From an uncultured Sphingomonadaceae bacterium (GTDB lineage Bacteria; Pseudomonadota; Alphaproteobacteria; Sphingomonadales; Sphingomonadaceae): a stretch of DNA of 64,000 nt. Shown piece by piece: positions 1-9,114 of the stretch. The stretch is taken from NCBI GenBank assembly GCA_947501695.1, contig CANMWO010000001.1, positions 1,674,001-1,738,000 on the forward strand, in the 5' to 3' direction. The translations under genes were made by a program, and so were the position numbers. Each line of letters starts with the position of its first letter. Within the stretch, counting starts at the first letter, position 1. The notes under the pieces are model-generated. The model ran no database searches and was not told the origin of the DNA. It saw only the letters and a program-made list of their open reading frames with translations.

Positions 1-708
1 ACCGTAGATAAAACCATTTTCTTGCGACAGGTTAGTAATGAAACGCCCCATGCCTATTTTTTCAATGGTAATATCTTTGATTTCTGCAGCCTCCACACGG
101 CCATCTATAATAAGAAATGTTTCAGCAGAATATTCGCCTACGGGGACGCTGGCAGGCAGATTTATCCGCGCTTTATAAAGAACCGAGTCGGTAATTTCGA
201 CGCTATTGGGAAGGTTTTTATATAGGCTTCCGCGGCTATTCAAATCAACGAGACCATTAGTGAAGCGAGACAGTTCCTGACTTTCAATGGCACCCGCTGG
301 GGAAAGTTGCAGATGGTTGAGGCCAAGCTCATAAATATCAGCCGTCTTGTCATCGACAATTTCTTCAATCGGTCGCGAAGACGCAACTGCGTAATAGCCA
401 GGTGCAGACCGGAATTCGCTGCTTGCCGCGTTAATCCATATCCCTGCCACTTGCTGCTTCTCGCGCAGCACAATCGATTCAGTCGGACCTTTCAGAACGA
501 CGACAATGTCCGCGCGATCGCGGTTCAGTGTTCCCGGAGGATAGGTAATGGCGCCAAATAAAAGCAACTGAGCACCGTTAAAGTCCCCTTTGATGCTGAT
601 CTTGTCCTGCGACACATCGGGCACCAGTATAGGCGTATTGGCCGTAGCTAGAAACAGGATCGCAAGGCCGCACAAAGCCCTCGTCCATTTTGATCTCAAT
701 CCAGTCAT
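1..708 (-). CDS. TIGR02186 family periplasmic/membrane protein (3' part beyond window)
   Basis: Reads leftward off the window edge, so 236 N-terminal codons are seen without a stop. The N-terminus has a short basic stretch and a hydrophobic signal segment (about residues 10-22), followed by a beta-rich domain with a GAITYPPG-like segment. That pattern fits the TIGR02186 family, proteins of unknown function that usually sit next to TauE/SafE permeases. Its ATG overlaps the TGA of the permease gene (ATGA at 705-708), so translation is probably coupled and the two products likely work together, the permease in the inner membrane and this protein facing the periplasm. A C-terminal membrane anchor, usual in the family, would lie outside the window. 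Confidence 0.82.
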   Translation of the reverse strand, partial: MTGLRSKWTRALCGLAILFLATANTPILVPDVSQDKISIKGDFNGAQLLLFGAITYPPGTLNRDRADIVVVLKGPTESIVLREKQQVAGIWINAASSEFRSAPGYYAVASSRPIEEIVDDKTADIYELGLNHLQLSPAGAIESQELSRFTNGLVDLNSRGSLYKNLPNSVEITDSVLYKARINLPASVPVGEYSAETFLIIDGRVEAAEIKDITIEKIGMGRFITNLSQENGFIYG

Positions 709-1619
709 AACGGCTGTATCGTATAAATTTCGTCAGGTTGGAAACCCAGCCCAAGCGCCATCCGAATAGCTACCAACAATACCATGACGGCAAGCGCTAA
801 CCGCAGATATTCAGGCCGCATCCGTTGCGCAAATTTCGCGCCCAGTTGCGCGCCGGTTACACTTCCAATCAGAAGCAAACCGGCCAAAACAATATCGACG
901 GCTCGGGTTGTCATACTGTGCATCATAGTAGACGCAATGGTGACAAAAAGAATCTGGAACAAAGATGTTCCGACGACGACTTGCGCGCCCATGCCGAGCA
1001 GATAGAGCATCGCGGGCACCATAATAAACCCGCCGCCGACACCCAACAGCATTGTCAAAATACCAGTCAACAGTCCCAAGATAAAAGGCGCAATCGGGGA
1101 AATATAGAGGCCGGAACGATAAAAACGCCAACGCATTGGCAGATTCGCCACCAGAGGATGATGGCGCCGTTTTCGTGCAGGTAACGGTTTGCCAGAGCGA
1201 ACCGCTTGCACGCTGCCCCATGCTTCCTTGGCCATCATGCCACCAATACTGCCAAGCATCAGCACATAAAGCACAGAAATCACGGTATCAATCTGTCCCC
1301 AGCGCTGCAAAATCTGAAATAAGCCCGTTCCAATGAAGGTGCCGAAGATACCGCCAACAACCAGCACCGCCCCCATTCGAAAGTCGACCCCTTTACGCCG
1401 CATATGAGCGGCAACACCTGAAATACTGGCTCCTGTTACCTGGGTCGATGCTGATGCTGCGGCCACTGTGGGGGGAATACCGTAAAATATTAGAAGTGGC
1501 GTCGTTAAGAAACCACCGCCAACGCCAAACATACCGGACAGGATACCTACCAGGCCGCCAAGCAACACGATGACAAACGCATCGACTGACAAATTTGCGA
1601 TAGGGAGGTAAATATCCAT
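705..1619 (-). CDS. sulfite exporter TauE/SafE family permease
   Basis: 304 residues, polytopic inner-membrane protein. The DUF81 repeat is present twice: GMFGVGGGF near residue 30 and LLGVGGGF near residue 193, each followed by a proline-containing helix, as expected for the two inverted halves of TauE/SafE. A basic cytoplasmic loop (KPLPARKRRHH, about 143-153) separates the halves. Members export organosulfur or sulfite-type anions, but specificity cannot be read from sequence. It is the first gene of a two-gene unit with the TIGR02186 protein, which it overlaps by 4 bases. No sulfur-metabolism gene is visible in the window, so the substrate is unknown. Confidence 0.85.
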   Translation of the reverse strand: MDIYLPIANLSVDAFVIVLLGGLVGILSGMFGVGGGFLTTPLLIFYGIPPTVAAASASTQVTGASISGVAAHMRRKGVDFRMGAVLVVGGIFGTFIGTGLFQILQRWGQIDTVISVLYVLMLGSIGGMMAKEAWGSVQAVRSGKPLPARKRRHHPLVANLPMRWRFYRSGLYISPIAPFILGLLTGILTMLLGVGGGFIMVPAMLYLLGMGAQVVVGTSLFQILFVTIASTMMHSMTTRAVDIVLAGLLLIGSVTGAQLGAKFAQRMRPEYLRLALAVMVLLVAIRMALGLGFQPDEIYTIQPL

Positions 1620-1721
1620 ATTTCCAAGGACTAATCGCTTTTGGTTACGGGATAAAGGGACTTGATCTTATCTCTTGTAAGAAATCTATTCTCGTAAAGA
1701 TTGATGGCACATGAAAACTGC

Positions 1722-2840
1722 TCAAAATCCTGTAGATAAAGTCACTGAAGCCCCCGACCCTGGATGCGCATTTCCGCCGATACGCTCGCGCCAATCGACC
1801 GAAACCTGGACATTGACCTGCCCGACCGGAACATGCAACTTCACGCGCGGGCCGATATCAACCCGCGTCGCTCCCTCCTGACCACTCGCCCAAATCCCTG
1901 CTCCAGCGGTAATTTTATGCCCTTCGCGCTCAAAAACCTGTTTCTGCAGTGCAGCCGAAGCGTCAAAAAAATAACTATCATCGCGAGCAAATATAAACCC
2001 CATCTGACCGTACGTCTCCAAGCTAGTATCGGGTAACACCAAATCCGGTCCCGTTCCGCCAGCCAGATAGATCGCCGTTCCGCGATTGCTATCCTTCCGA
2101 GCCCCGAAACGCTGTTCCGCAAAAAAAGTGATCGGGACATCGCGTATAGGCTTGCTCTTGATACCAATGGCCAATTCCTCTTGACCCTTCGATGACAGAG
2201 CCGTGGACGCACGAGCAAAAGTTGAAATATTCCGGTTTTTGTCACCCGATATTCTATATGTCAGGATGGCTCCGGCCTGACTGGCGCCATATTGTGCTAC
2301 CGGAAATTGAGATGCGGGAGAGCCTGCGCGCCATCGCTTTGGACTATTGCCTTGCCTCGCAAAAAGCCAAAAATAGCCTGAAAAAGCATCTGATTCCGCC
2401 GCGGAAATGTCACTTTCTCTTCGATCAGCTGTTAGTCTCGGCAAAACCGAGGGCGCTATTCTCTTTGGTTCAATAGATTCTGATCGATCCATCGCTGCTG
2501 GAAATGAGATCAATTTCTGGCCCGATGGGCGCTGGGGTGTTTTCTGAACGTCTATGTTTAATCCTGTTGATAACCGTCCGGCCCCGGAACGTGAAGAAAC
2601 ATCTGAAACGGCGGACATCGAAGGAAAGTCAACGATAAGAAGGTTTGGTAAACTGGAGGATTTGACCATCAATTCATCGACTGAAACCATTTCAATCTGA
2701 CGGGTAATTGGCAATGTCAGCGACTGTGTAGCAGGAAAGAACCCTTGCAAAACAACCCGCACCGTAACCCAGGCCAATAGCACGACCAACAAAGCTCTAA
2801 ACGGTTCTCCTCGACGAACCGATATCGTTACTTCATTCAT
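1722..2840 (-). CDS. membrane-anchored protein with NfrA-like C-terminal beta domain
   Basis: 372 residues. Residues 15-33 form a single hydrophobic segment after a short basic N-terminus. Residues about 40-140 are polar and low in recognisable structure. From about 150 to the end there are alternating short beta strands ending in an aromatic residue (VTLSTGF), reminiscent of a small outer-membrane-type barrel and of the C-terminal domain of the phage N4 adsorption protein NfrA. The gene overlaps the end of the NfrB-like glycosyltransferase by 8 bases, which is the main reason to suspect an NfrA-like partner. It is far shorter than E. coli NfrA and lacks its N-terminal TPR region. Function otherwise unknown. 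Confidence 0.5.
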   Translation of the reverse strand: MNEVTISVRRGEPFRALLVVLLAWVTVRVVLQGFFPATQSLTLPITRQIEMVSVDELMVKSSSLPNLLIVDFPSMSAVSDVSSRSGAGRLSTGLNIDVQKTPQRPSGQKLISFPAAMDRSESIEPKRIAPSVLPRLTADRRESDISAAESDAFSGYFWLFARQGNSPKRWRAGSPASQFPVAQYGASQAGAILTYRISGDKNRNISTFARASTALSSKGQEELAIGIKSKPIRDVPITFFAEQRFGARKDSNRGTAIYLAGGTGPDLVLPDTSLETYGQMGFIFARDDSYFFDASAALQKQVFEREGHKITAGAGIWASGQEGATRVDIGPRVKLHVPVGQVNVQVSVDWRERIGGNAHPGSGASVTLSTGF

Positions 2841-4257
2841 CGCGGGTTGAAACTCGGGTGGCTCTTAATTGTCGAACATCCTTGGCTTTAGGGTGAAAAT
2901 GACCTGTTTTCTCCCATTTTGGCGGAACGCCGGCCAAAGTTTTCAGATATTGAAACAAAGCTCGTCGGGCCGCCAACATGTTGATTATATTAGCAATAAT
3001 TGTTCGCGGAACGGACAAACAAGCTTCCCGAAAACCGTAAAGTGAAAATACGAAACACCCCTTGAACGCTAAACGCCAGCTCAGGAAAAACGCATTCATA
3101 ACCAGCATTGCTTTAAGCAAATCAGAAAGTGGGCTTGGCTGATAGACACCGCTCAGCTCTAATATGAATAGAAAGCCCATCAGGAACATCGCGAAATAGG
3201 CTATAGTCAACACGAACGCAGCAAAGCTGGCTTTACGATCTCTGTACCGCATCCAATTTTCGCGCCAACAGCGTTGCCACCCCAGCCGGTCCCATCCCGA
3301 TAGGGCAATGCCCATCATCCAGCGACTTTTCTGTCTTATCGCATCTTCAAAACTTTCTGGAAAAAATTCCTGCGTTGCAACCCATTGCCCTTGCTTGTCC
3401 CTAAGCCGGGCAAAAATTCCTCGTGCATTTCCCTGCGTCAGTTGCAAGCCAATTTCATAGTCCTCGGTAAGACTCGTTGCATCGAAAGGCTTGCCCTGGG
3501 TTAGCACCGATAGCTTGCGCAATTCATCACGCCTGAATGCACATCCGACGCCTGCCGAAGGCATGGACACGCCCAAGGCTTCCCTTAACACCATTTGCTT
3601 TCCATGCATTTCCGCGAACTCATCACAATAGTGACCGGCGACCCAGACAGATCGGGTAGCGCGCCTCGGAATAACCGGTATCTGGACTAGAGATGCTCGG
3701 TCTATCAGATAATCAAACAAGTTGAGTGCTTTGGGGTGAACTAAATCCTCTGCATCCTGCAAGATGACAGCTTTGTAGCTTATGGACTCAAGGTTTTCGT
3801 CCAGACACAGAGCGCGCCACAATCGGTTCAGGCAATCTGCTTTTGACGTCGGGCCTGCATGATCACATATGATGATGCGGATGTACTCAGCATCATTCGC
3901 TGCTGCAGCGACAGCTGCGATCGTCTCGCCATCATTCGGATAACAACCAACATAGATGCGAAAATTTCTGTGGGTCCATTGATCCAGGCATCGCCGAAGC
4001 ATCGCACCGATTACCGGAGCTTCCTGCCACGCTGGTACGAATATCGCCAAGGGATTATTATCATCCGACGGGGATAATTGATCCACAGTTGCGCGATCAT
4101 AACGCGTATAAACATATAGCTTCCGCTTTATGGAATGCACCATCCAGACAATGTCGAATATTACATCATCAATGGCTCCCACAAGAAAGCACAAGCTCGC
4201 AAACAGAAGCAATTCCTTCTGCGCGAGTTCAATAATCGGCAGGAAATATTCGCCCAT
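2833..4257 (-). CDS. NfrB-like family 2 glycosyltransferase, inner membrane
   Basis: 474 residues from the ATG at 4257; an in-frame TTG at 4296 would add 13. One N-terminal membrane helix is followed by a segment DDVIFDIVW...IKRKLYVY closely resembling the start of E. coli NfrB. The GT2 catalytic core follows: GPTSKADCLN, DAED (DxD-type), TEDYEIG and RQKSRW (QxxRW). Two or more membrane helices come next (about 340-410) and a tail like the NfrB linker (WEKTGHFHP). NfrB with NfrA makes and exports a surface glycan that phage N4 uses as receptor. The C-terminal MshEN (c-di-GMP-binding) module of E. coli NfrB is missing here, so activity is presumably not controlled by that nucleotide through this protein. 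Confidence 0.82.
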   Translation of the reverse strand: MGEYFLPIIELAQKELLLFASLCFLVGAIDDVIFDIVWMVHSIKRKLYVYTRYDRATVDQLSPSDDNNPLAIFVPAWQEAPVIGAMLRRCLDQWTHRNFRIYVGCYPNDGETIAAVAAAANDAEYIRIIICDHAGPTSKADCLNRLWRALCLDENLESISYKAVILQDAEDLVHPKALNLFDYLIDRASLVQIPVIPRRATRSVWVAGHYCDEFAEMHGKQMVLREALGVSMPSAGVGCAFRRDELRKLSVLTQGKPFDATSLTEDYEIGLQLTQGNARGIFARLRDKQGQWVATQEFFPESFEDAIRQKSRWMMGIALSGWDRLGWQRCWRENWMRYRDRKASFAAFVLTIAYFAMFLMGFLFILELSGVYQPSPLSDLLKAMLVMNAFFLSWRLAFKGCFVFSLYGFREACLSVPRTIIANIINMLAARRALFQYLKTLAGVPPKWEKTGHFHPKAKDVRQLRATRVSTRDE

Positions 4258-4477
4258 ATACTGGCACACTCCAGCAGCTGCAGCACCATATCCCAATTAC
4301 CCAAGCCGCAGAAACGACCCCCTATAAGCGCCGTTCTGGCGAGTACCTGCTCAGATATATCGCAGTGTAACTTAATGTAAACTATTTTATTCCTTCAATG
4401 ATAAAACATTGTAATGGGCGCTGGACTTGCAGCGCAGATCAGGCCATCACGCAAAGAAAATAATTTTAGGAGATGAT

Positions 4478-5902
4478 ATGAGCGCAACCCAGGCACAGGG
4501 CTCGCCCGCCACGAATACCGGACAAGCATTTGGTACCAGTGGATATCGCAATTATGTGATTATATCTCTGATGTTGCTCTACACTCTAAATTTCATCGAC
4601 CGGATTCTTATCGGCGTGGTCGCACAGCCGATCATTGAAGAATTCAAATTGCAAGATTGGCAGTTTGGATTACTCTCAGGCTTTGGGTTTGCGCTGATGT
4701 ATACGGTGATGGGCATCCCCATCGCGCGGCTTGCCGAGCGCATGAACCGGGTACGGATCATCGCCGCCAGTGTCGTTCTATGGTCACTCATGACAGCCCT
4801 GTGTGGCATCGCTGGCAGTTTTATTGCGTTACTCGTATTTCGGATTGGTGTTGGCATTGGCGAAGCGGGACTAACCCCAGCGGCCAACTCCATAATTTCC
4901 GACTATTTCCCGCCACGCAGTCGTGCACGCGCCATTGCGATCTACACTATGGGCATTACCCTGGGCGGTGTACTTGCCAACGCCTTTGGCGGCCCGATTA
5001 CAGAAATGTTCTCTTGGCGTGAGGCCTTTCTAGCGCTTGGCATTCCCGGTGTTCTCTTTGGATTAATCTTTCTGTGGACCGTGAAAGAACCACCACGCGG
5101 CTATGCCGATCCTCCAACCACAACAAAGCTTGAGAAGACGGGAATCATCGATACGATTAAGGAATTATCGGCTAAACCAACGTTCTGGGTCAATATGTTT
5201 GCAGCGGCATTGGTAGCCTTTGTTGGTTATGGCGTTAGCAATTTCCAGGTCGCCTTTTTCCAACGTGTCCATGAGATGTCGATATCGGAAGTCGCGCTTG
5301 AAATTGCCGTACCCTTAGGCCTCGCCGCTTCATTTGGTGCGTTTATTACAGGTTATATGACTGAGAAACTCAGCGGCCGTTATCCGAATGTCGTCGCCTG
5401 GTTACCCGGTATCATGCTAATTGCCTGTGTACCGCTCTACTGGATTGGCTTCACCTCTGAAAGCGTTCCCTTTGCTTTGGGTGTATTGATCGTCGGGGCA
5501 GCGCTTCACTATGGCTATCTCGGTGCGCAATATACAATTTGTCAGGGCGTCGCGAGCCCGCAATCCCGGGCAACAGCGGTAGCTCTGTTCCTGTTTGTCG
5601 TTAACCTGATCGGCTATGGCTGTGGTCCGCTGGTTATGGGTATCTTGAGCGATATTTTGATGAATGCTGATCTAGCTGCATCACAATTTGCCTCAGAGCT
5701 GACCCCGCAACTGTGCAAGGGCAAAGCGGATGATTTAATCGCCACTCTGGGCTCCGACAAAGCACAGGCTTGCTTAACCGCCAGTGCGGAGGGACTGCGT
5801 TGGTCGATGATCTATATTGTCAGCATCTTCATTGTGGCTGGTGCTATGTATGTCTATGCCTGCAAGACATTGCAGAAAGACCTCGTCGCAAAAATGAACT
5901 AA
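4478..5902 (+). CDS. MFS transporter, spinster-like subfamily
   Basis: 474 residues. ATG at 4478 is chosen over an in-frame upstream start because TTTTAGGAGA lies just before it. Twelve membrane segments can be traced. The N-terminal half carries [11 protein letters not shown] in helix 1 and a loop-2 motif [13 protein letters not shown] (variant of the MFS GxLaDrxGrr motif), then [15 protein letters not shown] in helix 4, which is typical of the Spns-like MFS transporters numerous in sphingomonads. Substrate unknown; related members in this order often sit beside aromatic or lipid catabolic genes, and a thioesterase follows 30 bases downstream on the same strand. Confidence 0.85.
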   Translation: MSATQAQGSPATNTGQAFGTSGYRNYVIISLMLLYTLNFIDRILIGVVAQPIIEEFKLQDWQFGLLSGFGFALMYTVMGIPIARLAERMNRVRIIAASVVLWSLMTALCGIAGSFIALLVFRIGVGIGEAGLTPAANSIISDYFPPRSRARAIAIYTMGITLGGVLANAFGGPITEMFSWREAFLALGIPGVLFGLIFLWTVKEPPRGYADPPTTTKLEKTGIIDTIKELSAKPTFWVNMFAAALVAFVGYGVSNFQVAFFQRVHEMSISEVALEIAVPLGLAASFGAFITGYMTEKLSGRYPNVVAWLPGIMLIACVPLYWIGFTSESVPFALGVLIVGAALHYGYLGAQYTICQGVASPQSRATAVALFLFVVNLIGYGCGPLVMGILSDILMNADLAASQFASELTPQLCKGKADDLIATLGSDKAQACLTASAEGLRWSMIYIVSIFIVAGAMYVYACKTLQKDLVAKMN

Positions 5903-5932
5903 GGTCAACGGCCGCAAATCAAAGAGCATATT

Positions 5933-6367
5933 ATGTCTAAACCTGAAACATGGCAGCTGTCAAAGGCGAGCTATCCCTTTTCCAATGTCACTCAGACCCG
6001 CTTTGGCGATATGGATCTGCTTGGCCATATCAACAATGTTGCGATGGCCGACCTGTTCGAAAATGGCCGGGTGCGTTTCAACCGTTCGATGGGTATGGAA
6101 AACCGCGCCCACGGTGATCGCTGGCTGATCGCGGCGGTACAGATCAACTATCTGCGTGAGGCTCATTTCCCCGATGATGCAGAGATTTGCAGTGGCATTG
6201 GACGCATAGGCAACTCGTCATGGGACATATTGTCCGCTGCGTTCCAGAATGACCAATGTGTCGCTACTTGCACCACGACTTTGGTCCTGACCAACAAGCA
6301 GGGCGCTAAAGTGATTGACGCGGAATTCCGTGCCGTACTGGAAGCGCAGATGGTAAAACACGGCTAA
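5933..6367 (+). CDS. acyl-CoA thioesterase, 4HBT/hotdog family
   Basis: 144 residues, a single hotdog domain. The segment TRFGDMDLLGHINNVAMADLFE contains the D-x-x-G-H-x-N signature of the YbgC/4-hydroxybenzoyl-CoA thioesterase group, with Asp as the likely catalytic residue and the N-terminal strand expected before it. It would hydrolyse an acyl- or aroyl-CoA in the cytoplasm. It lies 30 bases after the MFS gene and converges with the enoyl-CoA hydratase gene (3 bases between stops), so it may serve the same CoA-ester pathway. The ribosome binding site is weak (AAAGAG). Confidence 0.85.
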   Translation: MSKPETWQLSKASYPFSNVTQTRFGDMDLLGHINNVAMADLFENGRVRFNRSMGMENRAHGDRWLIAAVQINYLREAHFPDDAEICSGIGRIGNSSWDILSAAFQNDQCVATCTTTLVLTNKQGAKVIDAEFRAVLEAQMVKHG

Positions 6368-6370
6368 TGT

Positions 6371-7153
6371 TTAGTCGTTAAAGTTCGCCGCCCGCTTTTG
6401 CATGTACGCCATGACTGCCTCTTTTTGGTTGGGCGCCCTGCCCACCTTGTCCTGCTCGACGCTTTCCATCATCAGAATCTCGTCTTCATTCATGTCCGGC
6501 AACTTGTTCATCAACCGCTTGGCAGCCTTGATCGCATCCGGGTTCTTGCCGGCAATTTCTGTCGCCAATTCCATGGCCTTGGCCAACGGATCATCAGCAA
6601 GATGCGAAACAAAACCCAGCTCCTTGCCTTCCTCGCCAGAGAAAATCCGGTTCGTATAGGTGAGTTCACGCAATATGTCGTCGCGAACAAAACTGCGCCA
6701 AGTTGTATAGCTGCCCATATCCGGGATCAGGCCCCAGCGCATTTCCATGATGGATAATTTGGAATCGGGCGTTGCGATCCGAACATCGGCTGCAGAGGCA
6801 AATTGCAGACCGCCACCGACACAAGCACCATGAATAGCGACAATAACAGGAGCCGCCAGTCGCCGCCATTGCAGCACAACATGCTGATATTTATTCGCAT
6901 TGCCATAAGGCCTGTCGGTAAGGCTGCCGGTCGTGCTCGACTTGGTGAAACTCGACATATCAAGCCCGGCGCAAAATCCTTTGCCGTTCCCGGACAGCAC
7001 AATCGCCCGTACATCCTTCATCTCGGCGAGCTTATCCGTCGCATCAATAATCGCATCAATCTGCTCTGGATCGAGCGCATTCATCTTCTCCGGCCGGTTG
7101 AACCGAACATCGGCAATGTGATTTTCGACCGAAATAGTAACGCGTTCTGACAT
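6371..7153 (-). CDS. enoyl-CoA hydratase/isomerase (crotonase) family protein
   Basis: 260 residues from the ATG at 7153; reading upstream of it is not homologous-looking. The crotonase fold signatures are in order: RPEKMNALD near residue 20, the first oxyanion-hole segment GKGFCAGLD near 62, and the second HGACVGGG near 110, then MEMRWGLIPDMG in the catalytic helix region. It probably hydrates or isomerises an enoyl-CoA in the cytoplasm. Downstream of a DsbA-type isomerase and a GST on the same strand (29 bases after the isomerase stop), suggesting a small degradative or detoxifying operon. Exact substrate cannot be assigned. Confidence 0.88.
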   Translation of the reverse strand: MSERVTISVENHIADVRFNRPEKMNALDPEQIDAIIDATDKLAEMKDVRAIVLSGNGKGFCAGLDMSSFTKSSTTGSLTDRPYGNANKYQHVVLQWRRLAAPVIVAIHGACVGGGLQFASAADVRIATPDSKLSIMEMRWGLIPDMGSYTTWRSFVRDDILRELTYTNRIFSGEEGKELGFVSHLADDPLAKAMELATEIAGKNPDAIKAAKRLMNKLPDMNEDEILMMESVEQDKVGRAPNQKEAVMAYMQKRAANFND

Positions 7154-7181
7154 GTTTAGGCTCCGTAGCAGCTGGATTCGT

Positions 7182-7817
7182 TTATAGGTTGGCCGCGAGT
7201 TTAATCGCTCGATTAACCAACGGCAACTGGTCATTGCCAAAATACATCCGCTCACCGTCTTCGAAAGGTACAAAAATACTAGGTGACCCATAAGCGCCGC
7301 GCGCGATCGCCTCGTCGGTATTGGCCCGCAGCCGATCCTTAACCGCTTGTTCCTGTGTTCGAGCGGCCAGCGCCTCTCCATCCATGCCAATTTCATTGGC
7401 GATAGCAATCAAGACCGCTGGATCATCCAGATTGCGCTGACCACCATAATATCCGTTAAACGCAGCGGTCGCAAATTTGTGCAAAGCGACCTGATCCTCT
7501 TCCAGCGCGCAACAGGCACGCATCGCATGCACGGATTTGACCGGATGATGTTCGCTCGGAAAATTCATCGGCACACCAGCCAATGCGGCCCAGTCTTTCA
7601 TCACGCGAAAGCTGTGCACGAATTTACGGTTGTCGGGATTCTCCCGCGCTGCATAGACGCTTTGGTTGACGGCATTGAAAACACCCCCGACCAAAAACGG
7701 CTTCCAGATAATCTCGGCCTCGGTGTCCGCGATAATCGGCTGGATATTATGGAACGCCAAACAGGTCCACGGACTGGAGAGGTCGAAGTAAAATTCAACT
7801 TTAGTAGTCATGGTCAT
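7182..7817 (-). CDS. 2-hydroxychromene-2-carboxylate isomerase/DsbA-family protein
   Basis: 211 residues, thioredoxin-fold DsbA superfamily of the kappa-GST/HCCA isomerase type. At residues 11-17 the sequence DLSSPWT replaces the CxxC of true disulfide oxidoreductases with Ser-Pro, and the C-terminal GAYGSPSIFV holds the cis-proline loop. HCCA isomerases act with glutathione in naphthalene-type ring degradation, but relatives in sphingomonads have diverse unproven roles. The start overlaps the GST stop as ATGA (7814-7817), showing translational coupling with the GST. A second ATG lies 6 bases downstream. Confidence 0.82.
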   Translation of the reverse strand: MTMTTKVEFYFDLSSPWTCLAFHNIQPIIADTEAEIIWKPFLVGGVFNAVNQSVYAARENPDNRKFVHSFRVMKDWAALAGVPMNFPSEHHPVKSVHAMRACCALEEDQVALHKFATAAFNGYYGGQRNLDDPAVLIAIANEIGMDGEALAARTQEQAVKDRLRANTDEAIARGAYGSPSIFVPFEDGERMYFGNDQLPLVNRAIKLAANL

Positions 7818-8503
7818 TCCTTTATCCCGAACAAAGTCTTGCGCACTTCGACATCATCTTGCGGGTTACGATTGATCTTGTCGCGCCCGAGCGCCATGCC
7901 GCGACGCAACCCTTCGCGTTGCTTTAATATCTCGTACCAACGCTTCACATTAGCAAAGTCGCCCAAATCAATTTCCTGCCGCTTATAGGTTTGCACCCAT
8001 GGGAAACAGGCCATATCGGCAATGCTATAATCGCTACCCGCCAGATAGGCATTGTCGGCCAGCCGCCGGTCCATGACCCCAAACAACCGCAATACCTCGT
8101 TGCGGTACCGTTCGGTGGCATAGGCAATCCGTTCGGGCGCGTAGAGTTTGAAATGACCATGCTGCCCCATCATCGGTCCCAACCCGCCCATTTGCCACAT
8201 CAACCATTCGGTCGCAGCAATCTGGCCGTGCAGATCATCGGGCAAAAACTGTTCCGCCTTATTCGCAAGATAGAGCAAAATCGCACCCGTCTCAAAAACG
8301 CTGATCGGTTCATCGCCCTCATCGGGATCATGATCCACTATGGCAGGTATCCGGTTGTTCGGACTAATCGCCAAAAAATCCGGCTCAAACTGCTCCCCTG
8401 CGCCGATATTAATCCACTTAACCCGATAATCCAGCCCGCTTTCTTCGAGCATCACGCTGATTTTCCAGCCATTGGGCGTGGGAGCAAAATATAGGTCGAT
8501 CAT
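7814..8503 (-). CDS. glutathione S-transferase family protein (YfcG/Ure2p-like)
   Basis: 229 residues with an N-terminal thioredoxin domain (residues 1-85: LYFAPTPNGWKISVMLEE, then SPNNRIPAIVDHD with the cis-Pro, and VFETGAILLYLA where Glu-Thr binds the glutathione gamma-glutamyl part) and an all-helical C-terminal domain with SIADMACFPW. The TPNGWK start resembles Nu-class enzymes such as YfcG that act as glutathione-disulfide reductases. First gene of the GST-isomerase-crotonase unit. Promoter presumably in 8504-8600. Confidence 0.87.
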   Translation of the reverse strand: MIDLYFAPTPNGWKISVMLEESGLDYRVKWINIGAGEQFEPDFLAISPNNRIPAIVDHDPDEGDEPISVFETGAILLYLANKAEQFLPDDLHGQIAATEWLMWQMGGLGPMMGQHGHFKLYAPERIAYATERYRNEVLRLFGVMDRRLADNAYLAGSDYSIADMACFPWVQTYKRQEIDLGDFANVKRWYEILKQREGLRRGMALGRDKINRNPQDDVEVRKTLFGIKE

Positions 8504-8820
8504 TGCAATTATAATCCCGGCAGTAAGTTGACAAAAGATACGCGAAACAGAGATGAAATTCTATTGAACCGATTGATCGCGGGGATGAACGGAAACCGGG
8601 AATCAAAAATAAGTTCTTTAGACATGCGTCATGGTTGCACAAAAACAGCTGCGTAGGACAGAAAAATATCGGAAACCTATTTGCGGAAATAAACGGCATT
8701 AACATGCATCGTCTAATGTCCGCCATTGGTGCAAACAGAGGATGTTAGCATTCGACCAAAAAATTATGAACGGCTGCAACAGCATTGGACCCGTTCGCTA
8801 TTTAGGATAGCAATATCAAG
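8504..8820. other. intergenic region, start of decayed stretch
   Basis: This region upstream of the GST gene contains no credible reading frame on either strand. It should hold the promoter of the leftward GST unit near its left end. Toward the right it runs without a boundary into the serine-hydrolase remnant, and the frame of that remnant extends left with several stops, so this may be further decayed coding sequence. Confidence 0.5.
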
Positions 8821-9114
8821 ATCAGCCTGCACGCAGGTATCGTTCGCATCGATGACCCATGAGGCATCGCTGAACTGTTTGACTGGGATGAAGACATACT
8901 GAAAATCGGACATCAGAATCTGATATCAATTTCGCTACACGGCGCGCCTTATCTGGCTGATGATCTATTCCTGTTCGATGGCAATGGTAATCAAGTTGTC
9001 TATATCGTTCCATCCAAGAAATTGGTTGTCTTGAGAATGGGGAAATCGCCGCCAAAGCCTATCGATTGGGACAATAGTTATATTCCCAACATATTGTTGT
9101 CGGGGCTTCAATAG
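8821..9114 (+). pseudogene. C-terminal remnant of a serine hydrolase (beta-lactamase family)
   Basis: An open stretch without start codon, entered through in-frame stops (TGA near 8860), ends at TAG 9112-9114. Its last 50 codons read like the end of class C beta-lactamase-type hydrolases: GNQVVYIVPSKKLVVLRMGK followed by a WDN...PNIL tail, the usual final strand and helix. No SxxK or YxN region is found upstream. An intact but different serine hydrolase is present at 31473. I call it a decayed gene; the alternative is a short non-functional open frame by chance, which the motif match argues against. Confidence 0.6.

Noticed and set aside
811-1221. 136-codon open frame on the minus strand inside the TauE-type gene
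   Set aside because: Frame-shifted shadow of the permease; composition and lack of motif fit an overlap artefact.
7347-7988. 213-codon plus-strand frame across the isomerase and GST genes
   Set aside because: Spans two coupled genes on the other strand with clear domains; no motif of its own.
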